Counted from the first letter of the stretch, positions 22,625 to 47,571 are shown. The stretch: DNA of 64,000 nt from Antennarius striatus (GCF_040054535.1 NC_090783.1:6282001-6346000), one strand, 5' to 3'. Numbers and translations: made by a program. Notes: generated from the sequence alone by a model not told the origin.

Positions 22625-23128
22625 CACATGTGTCAAACTCAAGGCCCAGGGGCCAAATGTGGCCCGCCACGTCATTTTATGTAGCCCACAAGAGCATAAA
22701 ATGTCAGTGTCTATTAATAAATAGGTCAAAAGTGTGCTTTGAACAAAACTACATTTCCCACAATGCAGTAATTAATCCCATTTTAACATTGTCAAAATCG
22801 TTTTGAACAAAGTTAATGTCCTACATTGTGTTTGATGTTATTATTCTTTATTCACTTGGATGGTTTGATCCCAGATTGATGGAGTTTTGTGGGTTTCATA
22901 AGCTGACATTAAAAGGATTTATGTTAAAACAGAGCAACAAACATATTTTTTTCTGTACAACTGTAATGTTTGTAACTTGAATAATTAATAAATTCAGAGT
23001 TATTTAACATTACATTGAAATATATTACATTGAAATATATTTAGTTACATTTATAAGTTACACCTGGCTCTTAGAGGACAACTATTATGCTGATGTGGAC
23101 CTCGGTGAAAATGAGTTTGACATCCCTG
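22625..23128. mobile_element. hAT-like MITE with 8-bp target duplication
   Basis: The left end CACATGTGTCAAACTCA and the reverse-complemented right end CAGGGATGTCAAACTCA form the TGTCAAACTCA terminal repeat typical of vertebrate hAT (Charlie-type) MITEs. The left end continues with the familiar GGCCAAATGTGGCCCGCC. The flanking octamers are TCTTATAG and TCTTGCAG, matching at 6 of 8 positions, as expected for an aged 8-bp hAT target duplication. It is about 504 bp with no transposase, and lies between sgms2 and papss1. Confidence 0.75.
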
Positions 23129-23189
23129 TCTTGCAGTAAAAAGTTGTAGAGTAAACGCTGGGACACAAATGACTACTGAAGAAGAGCAA

Positions 23190-23290
23190 ATGAAAAACAA
23201 AAATCCATTGGGTAGTTTTTGAGTCATCCTCCTGACAACCCAACCAACCAGCCAAATGTACACTTTTGAAATTATAACCTTGGAGCTTTG
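23190..23290 (+). repeat. Possible remnant of a common teleost repeat
   Basis: TGGGTAGTTTTTGAGTCATC, followed by CAACCCAACCAACCAGCC and ATAACCTTGGAG, resembles the 3' part of the dispersed repeat also seen at 15605-15835 and 45886-46076. It is strongly diverged. Confidence 0.35.
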
Positions 23291-24399
23291 CGCCACTTCC
23301 TGCCATATCTCCTACACAGTTTGCTCATTTTTTTCATAATATTTTATGCGATAGTACTTATTTTCTGAGCATCTGAGGAAACTACACTACACCAGTTGAA
23401 GACAACTCTGTGATATGACCAAAACTGCTGCTGATGCCATCATTTGATTGACAACACAAAACAAAAGTGAAATTAAATTTAAAGATGAACTGTAATCTGA
23501 GATAAAATAGATTAAAACAATGTTTGGGAGGCTGGAATTATTGCATTGTAGTGATATATGGAAGACAAATACTCTCGGAGATGTGGTGGTTGTTGTTATG
23601 CTTTTTCAGTTAATGACTTCAGAAAGCGCAGCAACAAAATGACCATTTCCATTCTTACATTTCTAAATGGCGTCTGGTTCTTTTAACAGCTCCATTAACG
23701 GATGTAAGAAGGCTCCCATCAGCTCTGAAATGCATCACAATAAAAAAACCTTCTGAGATACGTAGAGAATAGCATGTTCACTCAAAAACAAAACGTGGCT
23801 CTTGAGCTAAATAGAAATAGAGTATGGCTGGAAACATGAGACATAAGAGCCGCTGCAAGTATCAATTTCCTCAGAATCAATTTTTGAGAAAATATTACAG
23901 TGGAGAAAGGCTCAAAGTAGAATGTCCTCTGACAAGCCACAGCCGATTCAGCCTCTGTTACAAAACTGATGGATGGCAACACGACGCAAAGTCTGACAGA
24001 CTTTAAGGAATTTAATGAGACCATGAGAAGGAAAATAAGATCAGCAAGGACAGAGAAACAAAATAAGCCAATTATAATGTCATGTCCTCTCTGTTATCAT
24101 TGAGATTATGTTGCAGCCCTGTGTCATGCAACAGGCTGTGAACCTATATGTCAAGACCCATTTTGTAGTCCCTCTACAGCTGATCATCAAAGCATTTTGA
24201 AGCATTTCAGAGCAAGATGAGGTTGAAGATACAGAAAAAGCTAAATGTAAGGAACCTTAAGTCAGGTGGTTTTGTTGAAGGAGGAAACTTTAAGCTGTCA
24301 GAGTTCATTTTACCTTAAGAAAGTAGTACATCCCTGGGATGTGCTTCAAGAAAAAATTGTGCATCCCAACATAAGGTTCATGCATCCCCAAAAGTAATA

Positions 24400-26440
24400 A
24401 CAGAATATACGGTAGAAGCCTACCCTATATTTTGTTAACTTATTTTTCACACCTGACACTTTTCTCCACCCGTTCCATCCTGTCTGGACACACTTCACCT
24501 CTTTTCCACACTCTCCACTCTCCATCTGGACTGTTGACCCTAAGTACTTAAAATCCTCCACCTTCTTGATCTCTTCCCCCTGTAACCTCACTCTTCTACT
24601 TGGGTCCCTCTCATTCACACACATGTACTCTGTCTTACTGCGGCTACCCTTCATTCCTCTCCTTTCCAGGACAAACCTCCACCTCTCTAGCTTCTCCTCC
24701 ACCTGTTCCCTGCTCTCACTGCAGATCACAATGTCATCTGCAAACATCATAGTCCATGGAGATTCCTGTCCAACCTCGTCTGTCAGCCTGTCCATCACCA
24801 TAGCAACAAGAAGGGGCTCAGAGCTGATCCCTGATGCAGTCCCACCTCCACCTTGAACTCCTCTGTCACACCTACAGCACACCTCACCACTGTCTTACAG
24901 TCCTCATACATGTCCTGCACTGCTCTAACATACTTCTCTGCCACTCCAGACTTCCTCATACAATACCACACTTCCTCTCTGGGCAACCTGTCATAAGCGT
25001 TCTCCAGATCTACAAAAACACAATGCAGCTCCCTCTGGACTTCTTTGTACTTTCCTATGAACATGAAACCAAATGCTCACTTCTGCCCTCAGTCTAACTT
25101 CAACTATTCTTTCCCATAACTTCATCGTATGGCTCATCAGCTTTATTTCTTTGCAGTTGCCACAACTCTGCACATCTCCCTTGTTCTGAAAAATGTCTTG
25201 ACTGGGAAGGGGTGGTTGGGTGGGAGGGATTTTTTTCTTCTTTTTCTTCTTCTTTGTCGGATTTACATTATTGTACAAACTCTTTTCATAACTTGATTAA
25301 TTTAAAAAATTACCTTTTATATAAAAAAATGTCTTAACTCCTTCCTAAAAGTCATGCAACACTCTTCCTTATTCAGCTTCCCCCATTCCGTCCTCTGCTC
25401 TGCTTTTGTCCTCTTCATCTTCCTCACCACCAGAGTCCATCCCACACAACACCATCCTATGCTGTTTGGCTACACTCTTGCCTACCACTACACTGATCTC
25501 CTTCAGATTATACTGTCTACACAAGATGTTGTCTACCTGTGTGCTCCTACCACCACTCTTATAGGTCACCTTATATTCCTGCCTCTTCTGGAAGAAAGTA
25601 TTCACTATAGCCATTTCCACCCTTTTTACAAAGTCAACCACCATCTGTCCTGCATTTCTCTCCTGGATACCAAACCTGCCCATCACCTCCTCATCACCTT
25701 TATTTCCTGCACCAACATGTCCATTAAAGTCTGCACCAATGACAACACTCACTTTTAGACATGCTCTGCATCACTTCCTGGTCTGCATCACAGCTCAAAT
25801 CCTACCTGTGGATCATACACACTAGCAACATTGAACGTCACACATTCGATTTCTAGCTTCAGACTCATCACTCTATCTGACACTCTTTTTACCTCCAGGA
25901 CATTCCTAGCAAACTCCTCCTTCAACTCCTCCTCCTTCATTTCTCTTCCTATCTACACCATGAAAGAACAACTTGAACTCTGCTCGTAAACTTCTAACCT
26001 TGCTACCTTTCCATCTGGTCTCCTGGACACACAGTATGTCTACCTTCCTCCTCTTCATCAAGTCAACCAACGCTCTACCTTTTCCTGTCATAGTTCTAAC
26101 AGTCAATGTCCCTACCCTCAGTCCTATACTCTTGCCATTCCTCTTCTCTCTCTTCCTACGATCACACTTTCCTCCTCTCCTTCTACCACCAACAGTAGTC
26201 TAATTTCCACCGGCACCCTGTAGGTGAACAGCACCGAAGGCGATCATTGTTAACCCGGACCTCGATCGATCCGGTATAGAAGTCATAGATTTGATCTGGC
26301 ATGTTTGATTTGGCAAAACTTTTACGTCAGATGCCCTTCATGACACAACCCTCTGTATTTATCCGGGCTTGGGACTGGCACAATAAGACACTGGCTTGTG
26401 CCCTCTTGCAGCTACATTTTCCCTCTTGCGGCTAAATTTC
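24400..26440 (-). pseudogene. Decayed RTE-type LINE (endonuclease plus reverse transcriptase)
   Basis: In minus-strand order the remnant shows endonuclease pieces, VDILCVQETRWKG at about 26000 and GADFNGHVG with a downstream RSTQVDNILCR at 25730-25560. Reverse transcriptase follows, with QNKGDVQSC and IKLMSHTMKLWERIVE at 25200-25090, [19 protein letters not shown] and [12 protein letters not shown] at 25010-24800, FADDIVICSES at about 24740, and EDFKYLGS and GWNGWRKVSGV at 24550-24440. Frames change several times, so it cannot encode a working protein. A 5' block near 26260-26430 (TTTATCCGGGCTTGGGACTGG) is typical of fish RTE elements. The usual C-terminal domain and 3' tail are missing after WRKVSGV, which is unusual because LINE copies normally lose the 5' end. 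An insertion splits it at 25204-25339. Confidence 0.85.
25204..25339. mobile_element. Small insertion within the LINE, flanked by 15-bp direct repeats
   Basis: The 15-mer AAAAATGTCTTGACT at 25189-25203 recurs as AAAAATGTCTTAACT at 25325-25339 (one mismatch). Between them is about 121 bp of non-LINE sequence: a G-rich start, a TTC/TTTTTC tract, then AT-rich DNA. Removing one repeat and the insert would bring DIF and QNKGDVQSC together in one frame, matching the layout of intact RTE proteins. I read it as an insertion with target-site duplication. The purine-rich tract on the minus strand could be a degenerate poly(A) tail. The class is unknown. Confidence 0.6.
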
Positions 26441-29400
26441 ATTTCATCTACATTTTCATCTTGTATTAAAAACACTTAATGACAAATGCTGTCGTCAAAT
26501 GCTTGGTGAGGACAATTCCTGCCAGTCTTAATGCTTGGATTTTCAGCTTATGGATGGTCTAATTGTCAGAAATATTTATTTTACTGCCCAGAATTTGAAA
26601 GGATCAAAATGTTCTGCGTTTGGTTGGATTTCTCTTTTTAATCAAATAAACCTCATATTTTCCTCAAGTGTGTATCTTCTGTGACACCATCACATCGCTC
26701 ATTCAACATTACATGTGGTACAACCTTTATTTTCACTGTAGGACTGTAACAGTGTGTTGCACAGGGGAGGCCCGCCGTGTGTCTCTATTAGACTAGTTTT
26801 CCATTGGTTCCCTCCTCCCTGGGGTACAGCAGACAGTTTTCCCACCATTGGGATGGGTGGTGATGGAAAACTGGCAGAAAAAAATGATTCCACATGGTCA
26901 CGGGGCTGTAATGGATAACTTGGCTGCCTCCACTCACTCAGGCTATTTCAAGAGAAGCCATCCAGTTGTCTTGAAGGCTATAGTTTGCACCAGAGTTACC
27001 ACAGCTTGGACTCCATTTTGAGGCCTTGGTAATAACACGCTACTATCGCCATCCACTCATTTTCTTCTGTAAATCATGTGGATTGTCTTCATCAAAGAGA
27101 GGTTTAAAAATAAGTCACAGAAGTGTGGCCCAGCCCTCTTAGCAAGAGGCAAAACCACAGAGAGGCGATGCCGGCTTGTAAAAATGTACTTGTCGAAAAT
27201 GAAGTGTTAAATTTGCGGGTACAACTGGTTTAGGATTTAGTTTCATTTTCCATTAAGTTATTTGCTTTTAATAAAACCTGCATAGAGTTTTAAGTTTCAA
27301 GTCTCACTGAGTCTAACATGGAAAGATCAGTGTGCTTTAAAAAAATGCTTTATGAATAACAGTTTGCTGTAATAAACAATGTGTAGAGTGTGCTGCTGGG
27401 CATCTCTCGTAATGAAGAAAACAAAAGACACAAGTAGCTTGGCTCATGTAAGCCGGTACCCTAATAGTTAAACACCAACCAACGCAGATAAAAATCTAAT
27501 CGTCCACTTCCTTCCTCATGCTCCGACTCTCTCCAGTAAATAAGTGAACAAATGAAACACACCATGGGTTTGAAATAAATGACAGATTCCTCTGGATAGT
27601 TGGAGGGCTCCAAAATGTTTACAATAAAACAGAATCTGAACAACTGGGGCAATCTCCACTGCTCCAACCATTTGGAAGTCATTCTGCTATACTTCTGCAA
27701 AGACAGAACTTATGATTTGTCCACATCGGTATATTTGGTTTTTCAATAACCAGGGACGTCAAACCGTATAATTCTAATTTAATGTCAAATGTTAAACATT
27801 GGAACACCATCCTTCTAAAACTGTGTTGATATTTTTCTATCATTTGTTTTATATTAATAATTTTGTGGTAAATTTCATTGAGCAGTACAGCTAGAAAGGT
27901 GCAATCTTAAAATATAGTCCATTATCATTTTATTGGTAGTGTTACAGTAAGTGTTTAAAATATACAGCACTATGGTGAAAAAAACAACTGACTAGTTGTT
28001 GTAAATTTAGATGTCTGCACACATCATTTGCAGATGTATGCTGGTCTAAAATTAATATACTATAAAAAAATACAGTTCTTTCCAGGTGAGGCAGCTGCTA
28101 TAGTTATTTACCATAAATTTACATTTAAAGGTTTTACAGAGTAAAGCAAAAAAGCACTTATTAGGAATTTATATTAGATAAGTTAAATAAAAATGCAAAC
28201 CAAAACAAATTCATTAACAAAAACCTGCTCTTAAAATAGTACCTAAAATATGCTTTAAGTAACAATAAGATTTATTTTGGAGTGCTATCAGATGGACAGA
28301 TTACTGATGCATGTAGCTGGTTCATTTTGAATACCCTCCTTATAACCCAATGTAAATGAGTTTAAAACAATGCATCATATATTGCATAAGCACATCATAT
28401 GTTATATACCGTAACTCTGAGTCTTTGCTGCTTTTGTGGTTGTCAACAAAGAGCAGAAACTAACATAACTGCTTCTAAAGTGCAGTAATAAAAAGAACAG
28501 GCTTATCGGATGTACACAGTACGTATGGTCTTAATTAGCATGTTTGTCATACGTACTGATCCTGTTTTTTCATTTCTCAGGAAACATGATGTCTGTAATG
28601 TCACTGAAAGACAAATGTTTCAAACAATTGGTTTTTACGGCAATGATGTTCATTTCCTGTAATGAGTCCAATTACTATCATAGAGGAAACTATATTTCTC
28701 TGCACAAGAAAAAAGACACACACACACACTGAAAACACACACACACACGAATACACAGCATTTCTGAAAAAATAAATGCATTTTGTAGTGTTATGTTTTT
28801 TGTTGTTTTTTTTCCCCTCCTGAGAAGACATCTAATTTTATAACACACACTAGCCATCCCTGCTTTTTTCCCCCGGGTACCACAACCACATGTGGGTGGG
28901 AATGCCAGCTTGAAGACAGGGTGTCACCAGTGCCACCCGTGGATTACAGGGCGGCAGTGTGTCACGTGATGTGTGCGGCACAGCTGGTTTTTAAAGTTTG
29001 CTTTTTGGGGCGAAGCACCCTGACCCCACACAGTGCCAACCACCATGTTCCTCTTGAAGCTGCTGGGTGGGGCCACAGGTCATCATCGTTTGTGTGTTCT
29101 GTAATTAAGTCATGTCGTTTTCAGTCAAACTTAATGCTGTTCATGCTGAAATCGACATTAAAGCAATGCACGGCTGCATCTCAGTGTGATTACTGGGTCA
29201 TTCACAAATTACATTGCACATTTGAATTTTAAAGTTTAAAAAGCAGTGACCACCTGACTTATTCTTTTTAATCAATCTATTTTTATCTATTTGCACCACG
29301 TGACGCTGATAACCCGATATAAATATCCACATCAATGACATCACCACAAACACGATTAATCTAATAATCTGCCATATAATATTTTACATGGTTGTCACTG

Positions 29401-30100
29401 ATCACTATTCTAACCACGATGCAAACATTGACCATGTTTACGGCTATTCGTATTTGTATAACTGCATCTGAAAGACGGAGGAAAAAGTTCAACATCATCC
29501 TACAAAATCCAGCCCAGTCTGTCACATCCTGTGGAGGATCACATTCATCCATCCCACAGTTTGTCTATTTGACAAAGAAGAAATACAAAACATTCTATGG
29601 AGGGGAAGAACTGCGGTTAGATTCACATGTTGCACAATTGGTAGCATCCTACCTGCCTGCCTTCCTCGGGCCTCCTAGTGCCTCTTCCTGTACTTGCAGT
29701 TCCTTGGATCTCTGATACTGCGCCCTGTTGGACACTCGCTCCGCTTAGGCTCAAATGTCTGCTGTGTAACGGTGCCGCTCGCTTTTGAGAGAGCGCCCCT
29801 CCCTGAAGCCCCACATCCAGCCTCTGTTCCCGGCCTCCCGCCTAGTATCCCCTTTAATTGCGAGTAACTGTCCTGTAATCAGTCGTCCTGTACCTCTGGT
29901 GTCTTGAGATGTTCAACCGCTGGGAAAAGTGTGGGATATTACATTATTTGCTTCTAAAATAATATTTATTATTGACATAAATAATATTATTTTTTACGAC
30001 AAGTTATAAAGCCTACGGAAAAGATAAAATACTGTTTAATATTCACGTATTAAACTCTTCCAAGTCATTTCACTGATTTATAGTGACGTCTGTAAAAGTG
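26441..30100. other. sgms2-papss1 intergenic spacer
   Basis: No convincing coding sequence on either strand. It contains (CA)n stretches at about 28718-28749 and general AT-rich DNA. It should contain the sgms2 5' non-coding exon and promoter, since sgms2 and papss1 are divergent, but no splice-supported exon could be placed. The more GC-rich patch at about 29640-29850 is a candidate. Confidence 0.4.
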
Positions 30101-30484
30101 ATTTTTTTTTTACCCCGAACAATTTCAGGCCATTAATGGGACGCGAGAAGAGACGTCGAGACTGTGATTCAGCTGGTTACAGATCTGTTGAATTGTTGGG
30201 CCAGCCGCCGTTCTAGGGGACAAAAACGAGACAAAGCTGATCTTAGATCAGTTTTGAATAAGGAGATGCGTCATCACTTCGGCGGTGACGTGGAGACTTG
30301 TGAAAGCTCTTCCTGGTTGGCAGGCAGGCTCCGGGCGTCTTTATTCAGTGAAGGTTCTTATGCAAATTATAATAATAATACAAAAACAATCACAGTAATC
30401 TCAAATATACCGCACCCAAACGGTTAGACGTTTCCTATTTCAAAAGAAGAACCCGCTTGAAGTCGCTACTTTCCGCTGCCAGCC
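30101..30484 (+). promoter_or_regulatory. papss1: Putative papss1 promoter and 5' UTR
   Basis: The region immediately upstream of the papss1 start carries CRE/ATF-like GACGTC (30152-30157) and TGACGTGG (30286-30293) elements and rises in GC toward the ATG. The start codon at 30485 has a strong Kozak context (AGCCATGG). No TATA box is assigned with confidence. The exact transcription start is not determinable here. Confidence 0.4.
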
Positions 30485-42357
<11,873 letters not shown>

Positions 42358-43256
42358 ATGTGGAGCAGATTAAAAATGACACAAAACGTTGGTCTTGACT
42401 GGTATTGTAAACCGGTGAATGCGGGGACCATAACTCTTTCCAATCATGCTCTGACTTCTGCCTGCCACTCTTTACACTTGGCTGATTTAAGACTCATCCT
42501 GTCGGTTTGTACTGTATTTACTTCATGCTACTAAACCCACTCTGACTAACATGTCAGGAAAGAGGACAGAAAAGTCACACAAATGATATCCTGTCATAAA
42601 AATACAAAGTTAAGTACTCCTGGTAACTGTTGAACAGTAACTGAAACAGGTGTTGATGAAGGAATCATGTACAAGTTTAAAAAGCTGTGTGCACATACTG
42701 TAGCTCACTTCTGTTACCCCCGGAAACCATTCTTTGCACTGTACATTTAAAAGCTGAGGTGGAATTTGCACAGATTTTGGTGAATTTGATGTGAAGTTTT
42801 AGTGCCTCGATCTTGGGAAAGTGATTTTGCTTGACATCATGTTTTACTTATGACACACCTGCTTCTCGTCCCACGTATATTCAATACCACACCAGATTTA
42901 TCCCCAAATGGTCTGCAACGCACATCGGCATTTAAATATGTTTTTATGTGGATAAGCAAGCCTAACGTTCCAAAACCCACAGGAAGACACGTGTTTTTTT
43001 TTTTGTCTTTATGTTTGATTTTTTTTTTCTCTGTTACATAATTACATTCTCTTTTTCAAACTGCATGTGTGTGTTTTTAACTCGTCTCCCTGCAGTCTTA
43101 ATATTTTGTTACATTTTCTTAATTTCTATTGTTTTCCCCTCCTAATATTTTCCATGTGGTGTTTCATTGTAAGGAGTCGACCTGTATAAACAGTTGATGG
43201 TTGCCATCAAGGGATCAGTTTGTAATCTTCTTTGTCCAATAAACCATTTATAGCAA
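42358..43256 (+). other. papss1: papss1 3' UTR
   Basis: Sequence from the TAA at 42355-42357 to just past the AATAAA signal. It is AT-rich with no reading frame of note. A genomic run of A (about 43254-43266) follows the signal, so an oligo(dT)-primed cDNA could appear to end here even if transcription continues. A further AATAAA at about 43385-43390 could serve as a second site. Confidence 0.6.
43238..43243 (+). promoter_or_regulatory. papss1: Polyadenylation signal AATAAA for papss1
   Basis: AATAAA about 880 bases after the papss1 stop codon, in the context GTCCAATAAACCATTTATAGC, which is a typical position just upstream of cleavage. Confidence 0.65.
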
Positions 43257-45885
43257 AAAAAAAAAAAGAATGTTTACTTTGCCTTTCTGTGATCTTTGTG
43301 TTAATTATTTGCGTCTTGTTATATACGTATGTATGATGTATGTATGTGTTCTCTTTTTATTTTCGCAGCGCGGGAAAGAATTTCAAATAAAGAACTCAAT
43401 TCTAAATGATAGCGCCGAGTTAGTTTTGGGAACTAACTTGCCGTGATGAGATGTCGGAGACTTATAGCTGCCTGTGACAACTTTGTGACTCCATCGTTTC
43501 ATGTCTAAGTGACTTATTCAAAGGTAAATTGAATTTTTACGAACATTTCTAGAATTTCTCCTGCCTCCCTTGCTGGTATGTTTGTGACATCCTAGTTGGT
43601 CAGTCAGTTGTAATGAGACAGACCCTCCATTGACCCTAATCAGACTCAGACTCTCTCGCACAATGTATAAAGAACGACAGCTGGATCCCAGATGCTGCAG
43701 CGCAGTGAAAGTGGAACACACAGGGTTAAACTCAGACTGAGAAAAGTGACTGTTAGAAACACCCTGGATATTTCATCTAATCTAAATCCAAGATGTAATG
43801 AAGAGACCTGCCAGCAGCAATGTTTTTTACCTTTGGCCAGATCGTGTTCAATCTCAAATGGTAATCAAGCTGGCTTCTCAGTGTCACTTCAAAAGAAGAG
43901 TACTTTTTTCACACGCAAAAAAGTGATCAAATGATTTTGGAGAAACTACCATATGATTTTTTTTTTTTCAATCTGTAGAAGATCAGGGGTTTGTGTAATG
44001 CAGGTGTCTGTTACTATGTGTGTCTTTAATCTCTTGATGTTATCTTACTTGTACAGTGCACTTCTAGCGCCGGGTCTTTTTTCAGCTTGTTTTCCTCATA
44101 ATCAGATCTTACTTTGAAAATGTTCATCCCTCTAAGAATCCTGTGCTGTGTCATTGTGTTGGGAGTGCCAGACTGAGGGTGGCAGAAAATTTGTTTTACA
44201 CACAGGCATAAATACACACACACACACAGACACACATATATATGCAATATTGCACATGCAATGACATCACTGCTGTCTCATTCCATAGCACCAAAAGGTT
44301 CTGCTTTTAACATGGACTCCAGCTGCATTTATCTCCAATTTCCTTCCATCTGGTTTGAGTTTCATTCAAAGACAGTCATGATAAAAACAAGCTTTACTTT
44401 GCAAAGTGCAATATAGTGATAGGACATGGTCAAAATGTAAGAAAAGCCACGGACGTCTGCGATTCTTTGAGGTGCATGCTGGGCAGTCATGATTGTTCAT
44501 GATCATCTGGATCGTCATGGCAGCAGAAGGAGTTATCTCACATATCGTTTTATCGACTGCAGTAAAAAAAAACCTGGTTAACATCTTGTACTGTAATTTA
44601 TCCTGAATCACACAAAAGAAATATACCCACTGTAAGATTATAATACATTAAAAAAAGTTATATATTATTTGGTTCCTGTATGGTGACTGAATTCTAGACC
44701 AGCATATATTTACCAAGTAATTTCCCTTGAGGTTTAATCTTCACACATTGTCCAGACTCAATCTTCATTTCTAGTTCTCAAATTACCAAATTAAAATGTA
44801 TCAAGTATGATCATTAACTGATTTGCTATTATTGTGCAGCATTGCACAACCCCTAAAATGTCTCACAAGGATAATGAATGTAGAAAAGGTACAAATTAAA
44901 TCCAAAAGGGTCATGATGTCATTTGTTTGTATGGTTTCTGTGAGACACTCCAGAGTTGCTGACTGCTTAATGCATACCATTACATTGTGATTGTAAGTGA
45001 ATAATCACAAATAATTAGTCATGCCGCCATCACATCTTCATCACAAAGACCTATGATACGGGATGCAGGAGACACAAACCAGAACCTGAAACATAATTTT
45101 GCTGCATGATTCACTTGTCAGAGCACCATGTCGGGAACATTACCTCACAAGCCAGAGGCTCCATATAAAGAGATAATGTGGAGGGAGACGGATCATGCAT
45201 CAGATGCTGTTTTGTGAGTACATCAAAGGAAAGCATCTGTTTCACAACCTTGGAATAGGAGAATTCCAGGCCCTTCTACCGCGGATACACCGTCGGGCAC
45301 AGAAGCAGGGATGATAGCCATTAGCACCTCCAGAAATTGCACGACCCTCCTCAGCGAGGAAGCCACCCATAGCCCAGCTGAGACAGAGACAGGAAAACAG
45401 TTTATTGGAGCCTGCGACCAGCACCCAGGATTGACAGCTCTGTGCAGTGGAAAGTTACAGGAGAGTCGACCGGACAGATGAAAAGGGATTGAGTCAACCA
45501 GAAGTCCATTCATTTCAACAGTATAATGGTACTTCGTAGGTGCAGAAGCTGCTAGACGTAAATCAACTACATTTATACTGTGCTCTTGATCTCCTACATG
45601 AGGATGGCCTCATCTCCTGCTATGTAGGCAAGATGGTGTCCATTGAAGGTTAGAGGTGTCCAGTGTTAAACACTGTCCCATCCTGGAAGTCATTTTGACA
45701 CACTCATTAGCGTGAATGCACATGTACCCTCAAACAGACTAGGTTCAATAGGAAAGTATTATATTTGAGAGTCAAATGTCTTCCAAATATATATATTTAC
45801 CTCTTAATTATACACAGTGGTGGAACATCTTGGCCTCAACAGATCTTAATATTTGTTTAATATAATGAAAAAATAGAGAATGAAG

Positions 45886-46076
45886 TAGTGATCCACAATC
45901 CACATCCGTACTCAGATCTGTCCCAAAATTTTATGAGCCTTTCTTGGGCCATCAGATCCATCACCACACAAATTTTCATCAAAACTAGTTGACGTTTTTT
46001 GAGACATCTCATGGACAAACTAACAAATGTGGGCGATCGCATAGCGTCCTCCAACTCTCATTGGCAGAGATAATGA
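45886..46076 (+). repeat. Degenerate teleost dispersed repeat
   Basis: GTGATCCACAATCCACATCC, then TTGGGCCATCAGATCC, CATCAAAACTAGTTGACG, CATGGACAAACTAACAAATG and GGGCGATCGCATAGCGTCCTCC follow the order of a common fish repeat whose 3' end reads 'ggcgatcgcataacctcc'. The copy is diverged and the limits are approximate. Confidence 0.5.
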
Positions 46077-47531
46077 AATTCAGGAAAGAGTCAGTACAAG
46101 CCAACAAAATCCACTTTTCAATACTGGATTGGTTTTTGTTATTGGATTGTGTTCAAAGACAACATTTACTTGATTGAATGACTCTACATTTACGTGTTGC
46201 ACTACAGTTGCACCATGATGGGTCTGGGTTGATGGTGGACATACAAAGTTAAGATAAAATCTTTTTTTTTTTTTTATGTTTTGCAAAACCAAAGAAATAT
46301 GCTGTAAATGAACTGAGTGAATGTTATTGATACGTTCTGGTATCAACTTTTCATGTCCTGCCATGTGCGTTTATTAAAAGCATTTCTTCCCAATGTTTAT
46401 TGGTCAGCATCATGTTTCTCCAATAAAGAAGACATTGGCACACAGTCATGTATAATAAACAGCAGATTCACTTTGGAGACTATGTGATAATTCAATTGCA
46501 TCAGAGTGAGTGCGGTAGACATATATTTCTCTATTTCCATATCCAGAAATATAAATCCTTTTCATTCCCTGTTCCAAATCCATTATTAGGAAGGACTTTA
46601 AGCTGCGGTTTGAGTGTGTCACAAGTCGTCGTCTCACTTCCTCAGGTTTCTGTCACTTGGACGAAATATTTATCTTCGGATTAAAAATTGGCTAAACTTC
46701 TGTCAGCCTTTGAAACATTACATTACATTTTCCACTTGATTGAACTTTTCCCACCAATTACTTATATAATTAATACTGTTCACAGGTGCAGTTCCATACT
46801 GTCGTCAACAGCAACAAGTCAAGTACTGTTGGCTGCCATGTGATTTGCATTTGTCAACATAAACAAGAAAGCACGAGAGCGCGAAAGCCTCTGGGCGAAA
46901 TCTCTAAAACCTGAAATGTCTCAAAATGTTTTTCCCATCTTTTTCATCAATTCCCATCCTCATTTAGATCTTTGAAAGAAGAAATGGGTGCTTGTAAGAG
47001 TCAACAATAAGTGCTTTATATTTTGTTTCACCATGAGAAGATAATTAATTTTTGTGTAATTGCACCCAGGATGTAGCACACACGCATTACGGTGATGCTG
47101 GATTCTGAATTATAATGGATCATTATGGTGGAACATCATGAGCTGAACATCCCTTCATAAATTTCATCAAAAACTTCTTTGGTTTCTGACTGACATGGAG
47201 ATGAGTTGTGGGACCTTCATCCTTTAGCAGCTTAGGCCTCACAGGACAGAGATGGACCCGTGAAGCTTCTCTCTGTATAACTTGTAGTGGTCGTGCAGAC
47301 AGTTGCGTCTGACAAGAGCTTGAGTGATTGTTTTACAGATCATCCTCAGCATGAAAATAATCTTTTCATGTAGTAGCTCAAGGACAAATAACATTGACAC
47401 GATGAATAAGGGATGATTACAATACTGAAGTAATTATTCTGGCCAATTCATGTGGGCGAAGGCCAACCTAAAATAACTACGCTGTTTTGGGAGAAGACAA
47501 CAAACTATTGAGCACAGAGTGGATCAAATGC

Positions 47532-47571
47532 ACTGGTGGGATAAAATGTTGCTCCATTTTATCCCACCAGT
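47532..47571. repeat. Perfect 17-bp inverted repeat, 6-base loop
   Basis: ACTGGTGGGATAAAATG (47532-47548) and its exact reverse complement CATTTTATCCCACCAGT (47555-47571) are separated by TTGCTC. No surrounding gene or transposon end explains it. The stem is too short for a typical pre-miRNA of about 25-30 bp. Confidence 0.95.

Noticed and set aside
24566-26203. Plus-strand frames across the LINE
   Set aside because: They are antisense to clear minus-strand endonuclease and reverse-transcriptase motifs.
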